From NCBI GenBank assembly GCA_945863785.1, contig CAMBAQ010000037.1, forward strand, positions 1 to 13,495: a stretch of DNA of 13,495 nt. The letters run 5' to 3'. The position numbers were made by a program, and so were the translations under genes. Of the stretch, positions 11,183 to 13,495 are shown one piece after another (within the stretch, counting starts at the first letter, position 1; the number at the start of each line of letters is the position of its first letter). The notes under the pieces were generated by a model. That model had not been told where the DNA came from. It ran no database searches and saw nothing but the letters and a program-made list of their open reading frames with translations. Source of the DNA: Chthoniobacter flavus (GTDB taxonomy: Bacteria; Verrucomicrobiota; Verrucomicrobiia; Chthoniobacterales; Terrimicrobiaceae).

Positions 11183-12718
11183 ATGAGCAACATCGTCCTC
11201 GAACTCGAATCAAAAATCAGCGCCATCAAAAGCAACTCAGCCAAACAAACGAATGTCGGTACCGTCCGTGAAATCGGCGACGGCATCGCCCGCATCGAAG
11301 GCTTGAGTGATGTCAAACTCAACGAAATGCTTGAATTCCCAGGCGGAATCACCGGCCTGGCCCTCAACTTGGAAGAAACCGAAGTGGGTGCGATCATCCT
11401 CGGCGATTTCACCAAGATCCGTGAAGGCGACGAAGTCAAAACCACAGGCCGCCTCCTGCAGGTCCCGGTTGGAAAAGGACTACTCGGCCGCGTAACCGAT
11501 TCCCTCGGTCGTCCGATTGATGGCAAAGGCCCCATCGCAGGCACAACCAACTACCCCGTTGAAAAAATCGCTCCTGGCATCATCAAGCGCCGCAGCGTGA
11601 GCCAACCCGTTCAAACTGGCATCATGAGCATTGACGCTATGATTCCTGTAGGGCGTGGACAACGTGAACTCATCATCGGTGACCGTGCGACCGGCAAAAC
11701 AACGATCGCCTTGGATACGATGATCAACCAAGCGAAAATCAACCGCGCTGCTGAAGAAAGTGGCGACCCAAATTTCCGCCCGATTTACTCGATCTACGTC
11801 GCTGTAGGACAAAAGAACGCGAACATCGCCCGCGTAGTCACCGCTCTCGAAAAGAACGACGCTCTCAAATATACCATCATTGTCGCAGCAACGGCATCCG
11901 ATTCCGCCGCCGACCAATACATCGCTCCCTTCTCAGGAGCAGCCATGGGTGAATGGTTCATGGATAACGGCATGGATGCCCTTATCGTATTCGACGATCT
12001 TACGAAGCATGCTTTTGCCTACCGCCAGATTTCACTCTTGCTCAAGCGTCCATCCGGCCGCGAAGCTTATCCTGGCGACGTGTTCTATCTCCACAGCCGC
12101 TTGCTCGAGCGCTCCGCTCGTCTTGCAGAGGATTGTGGCAATGGCTCGCTCACGGCCCTGCCGATCATTGAAACCCAAGCCGGCGACGTGTCCGCCTACA
12201 TCCCAACGAACGTCATCTCCATCACGGACGGTCAGATTTACTTGGAAACCGATTTGTTCTACCAAGGCATCCGTCCCGCTATCTCGGTCGGTCTCGCGGT
12301 TTCTCGCGTCGGTTCCGCCGCTCAAATCAAGGCCATGAAGCAAGTTGCCGGCAAGATCAAGGGTGACCTTGCTCAATACCGCGAGTTGGCGGCATTCGCC
12401 CAGTTCGGATCCGACCTCGATGCCCGCACGAAGTCCACACTCGAGCGTGGCGCCCGTATCGTGGAGCTCTTTAAGCAAGCCCAATACAACCCAATTGCGG
12501 TCGAGATGCAGGCCACCGTCCTCTGGGCTATGCAAAAAGGTCTCTTTGACCCAATCGCCGTCGATAAGGTCAAGGAAACTCAGAATAAATTCGTGGAATT
12601 CATTTCCACCCGCAAATCCAGCATCCTTGAAAAACTTGGCAAGAAACGCCAGTTCGATGAGGAAGTGGAAAAAGAACTCACAGCCGCACTCGAAGACTTC
12701 AAATCTTTTAATCGTTGA
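11183..12718 (+). CDS. atpA: F-type ATP synthase subunit alpha
   Basis: A 511-residue non-catalytic nucleotide-binding subunit of the F1 head. The N-terminal beta-barrel is about residues 24-95 (VGTVREIGDGIARIEGL). The nucleotide-binding core has Walker A GDRATGKTT (166-174; Ala where Gln is common) and Walker B ALIVFDDLTKHA (266-277). The alpha-subunit signature PAISVGLAVSRVGSAAQ (365-381) carries the arginine finger Arg375 that reaches the catalytic site of the beta subunit. The C-terminal helical domain runs to ALEDFKSFNR. Length is normal. ATG 11183 lies 12 bases after atpH with no Shine-Dalgarno. atpG begins 6 bases after the stop. Confidence 0.98.
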   Translation: MSNIVLELESKISAIKSNSAKQTNVGTVREIGDGIARIEGLSDVKLNEMLEFPGGITGLALNLEETEVGAIILGDFTKIREGDEVKTTGRLLQVPVGKGLLGRVTDSLGRPIDGKGPIAGTTNYPVEKIAPGIIKRRSVSQPVQTGIMSIDAMIPVGRGQRELIIGDRATGKTTIALDTMINQAKINRAAEESGDPNFRPIYSIYVAVGQKNANIARVVTALEKNDALKYTIIVAATASDSAADQYIAPFSGAAMGEWFMDNGMDALIVFDDLTKHAFAYRQISLLLKRPSGREAYPGDVFYLHSRLLERSARLAEDCGNGSLTALPIIETQAGDVSAYIPTNVISITDGQIYLETDLFYQGIRPAISVGLAVSRVGSAAQIKAMKQVAGKIKGDLAQYRELAAFAQFGSDLDARTKSTLERGARIVELFKQAQYNPIAVEMQATVLWAMQKGLFDPIAVDKVKETQNKFVEFISTRKSSILEKLGKKRQFDEEVEKELTAALEDFKSFNR

Positions 12719-12724
12719 TCTACC

Positions 12725-13495
12725 ATGGCCAACCTTAGAGAGATCCGCCGACGCATCAAGTCGGTCAAAAACAATTCGCAGATCACCAAAGCAATGCAGA
12801 GGGTGGCGGCATCCAAAATGCGCAAAGCCCAACAGGCAGCGCTCAGCGGCCGCGACTACGCGATGCTTTTGAATCGTGTGATCGTTTCCCTTCGCGACAA
12901 CATTGACCCTTCCACCCACCCGCTCCTCGAGCAACGGGAAGTCAAAAACGAACTCGTCATTCTCATGACGAGCGATAAAGGACTTTGCGGTGGTCTCAAT
13001 ACGAACGTCCTCCGCGAAGTGGGTACGTTTAACGCCAAGACCACCCAATTTGTGGCCATAGGCCGCAAAGGGGTTCAGTTCCTTGCTCGTACAGGCCGCA
13101 ATATGATCGCCGATTTTCCATTGGAAGAACGCCCGTCGTTTGCAAAATCCAAACAAATCTCGCGATTCTGCCGAGAGAAATTCCTCGATGGCAGTGTGGA
13201 TAAGGTGACCATCCTCTTCCCACGCTTCGTCAATACGCTATCGCAAGTGCCAACCGCACTCCCGATCCTGCCTCTCACCTGTCTCGAAGAAGTCGGCATC
13301 AAAAGTAACTACGAGCCATCCGAACCGGTTGAAAGCGGCATCGAGTTTGAGCCATCAGCCTCCGCTGTTTTGGATGCGATCCTCCCCTCCTACATCCATT
13401 ACATCGTCTATCAGGCCCAACTTACCTCGCGTGCCTCAGAGCAAAGCGCTCGAATGGTAGCAATGAAGAGCGCCACGGACAACGCAAAGAATTTG
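12725..13495 (+). CDS. atpG: F-type ATP synthase subunit gamma (C-terminus cut by window end)
   Basis: The frame from ATG 12725 is open to the last base, giving 257 residues; the family is usually about 285-300, so roughly the last helix is missing. The N-terminal coiled-coil helix MANLREIRRRIKSVKNNSQI (1-20), followed by TKAMQRVAASKMRKAQQ, is the hallmark, as is SDKGLCGGLN (83-92). The C-terminal helix begins at QAQLTSRASEQSARMVAMKS and breaks off at the DNAKNL segment. Gamma is the central rotor shaft joining the c-ring to F1. It sits 6 bases after atpA in the canonical order, so atpD and atpC are expected to follow beyond the window. Confidence 0.97.
   Translation, partial: MANLREIRRRIKSVKNNSQITKAMQRVAASKMRKAQQAALSGRDYAMLLNRVIVSLRDNIDPSTHPLLEQREVKNELVILMTSDKGLCGGLNTNVLREVGTFNAKTTQFVAIGRKGVQFLARTGRNMIADFPLEERPSFAKSKQISRFCREKFLDGSVDKVTILFPRFVNTLSQVPTALPILPLTCLEEVGIKSNYEPSEPVESGIEFEPSASAVLDAILPSYIHYIVYQAQLTSRASEQSARMVAMKSATDNAKNL

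Noticed and set aside
1..13495. CRISPR array, insertion sequence, integrase, prophage or defence genes
   Set aside because: No regularly spaced repeats, transposase or integrase motifs, or attachment-site duplication next to tRNA-Leu were found.

Overview
The window looks like chromosomal DNA from a member of the Verrucomicrobiota. I infer this from protein flavour and gene company, not from a marker RNA: a FloA-type flotillin in an operon with a small proline-rich membrane protein, a DUF6580-like membrane protein, an unusually short ATP synthase delta subunit, and almost no Shine-Dalgarno sequences. Most of the window is moderately GC-rich. The left-most 1 kb is visibly more AT-rich.

Layout. 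(1) Positions 1-1650 are read on the minus strand: a DUF6580-like multi-pass membrane protein (1650 to 1030), a secreted orphan protein (919 to 320), and the first ~30 codons of a gene that runs off the left edge (92 to 1). (2) Positions 1785-3776 are read on the plus strand as a compact three-gene unit: floA, a small Pro-rich membrane-anchored protein, and an exported methionine sulfoxide reductase B. This suggests envelope maintenance. (3) Positions 3777-4687 hold no convincing protein gene. They contain a cluster of possible RNA stem-loops, a clear tRNA-Leu(UAG) with terminator-like hairpins behind it, and then an AT-rich stretch, an 8-bp-stem inverted repeat and two perfect DnaA boxes: a candidate oriC and/or dnaA autoregulatory region. 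(4) Positions 4688-8849 hold dnaA followed closely by a DEDDy-type RNase H-fold exonuclease, a TPR-type protein and a MidA/NDUFAF7-like methyltransferase. The last three overlap at their stop/start codons, so dnaA probably heads a four-gene operon. (5) Positions 9004 to the right edge hold the F-type ATP synthase operon in canonical order, atpB-E-F-H-A-G; atpG is cut by the window end.

How it fits together. The right two thirds join replication initiation to energy conservation on one strand. The ATP synthase genes encode the a, c, b, delta, alpha and (partial) gamma subunits of a proton-type enzyme. atpE, whose product is needed in many copies, is the only gene of the operon bracketed by strong intercistronic hairpins.

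Nothing here is a clear new defence or mobile system. I see no CRISPR array, transposase or integrase. The features most worth a second look are the hairpins around atpE, the DnaA-box/inverted-repeat region upstream of dnaA, the possible structured RNA between msrB and tRNA-Leu, the possible leader RNA of the atp operon, and the contracted delta subunit.
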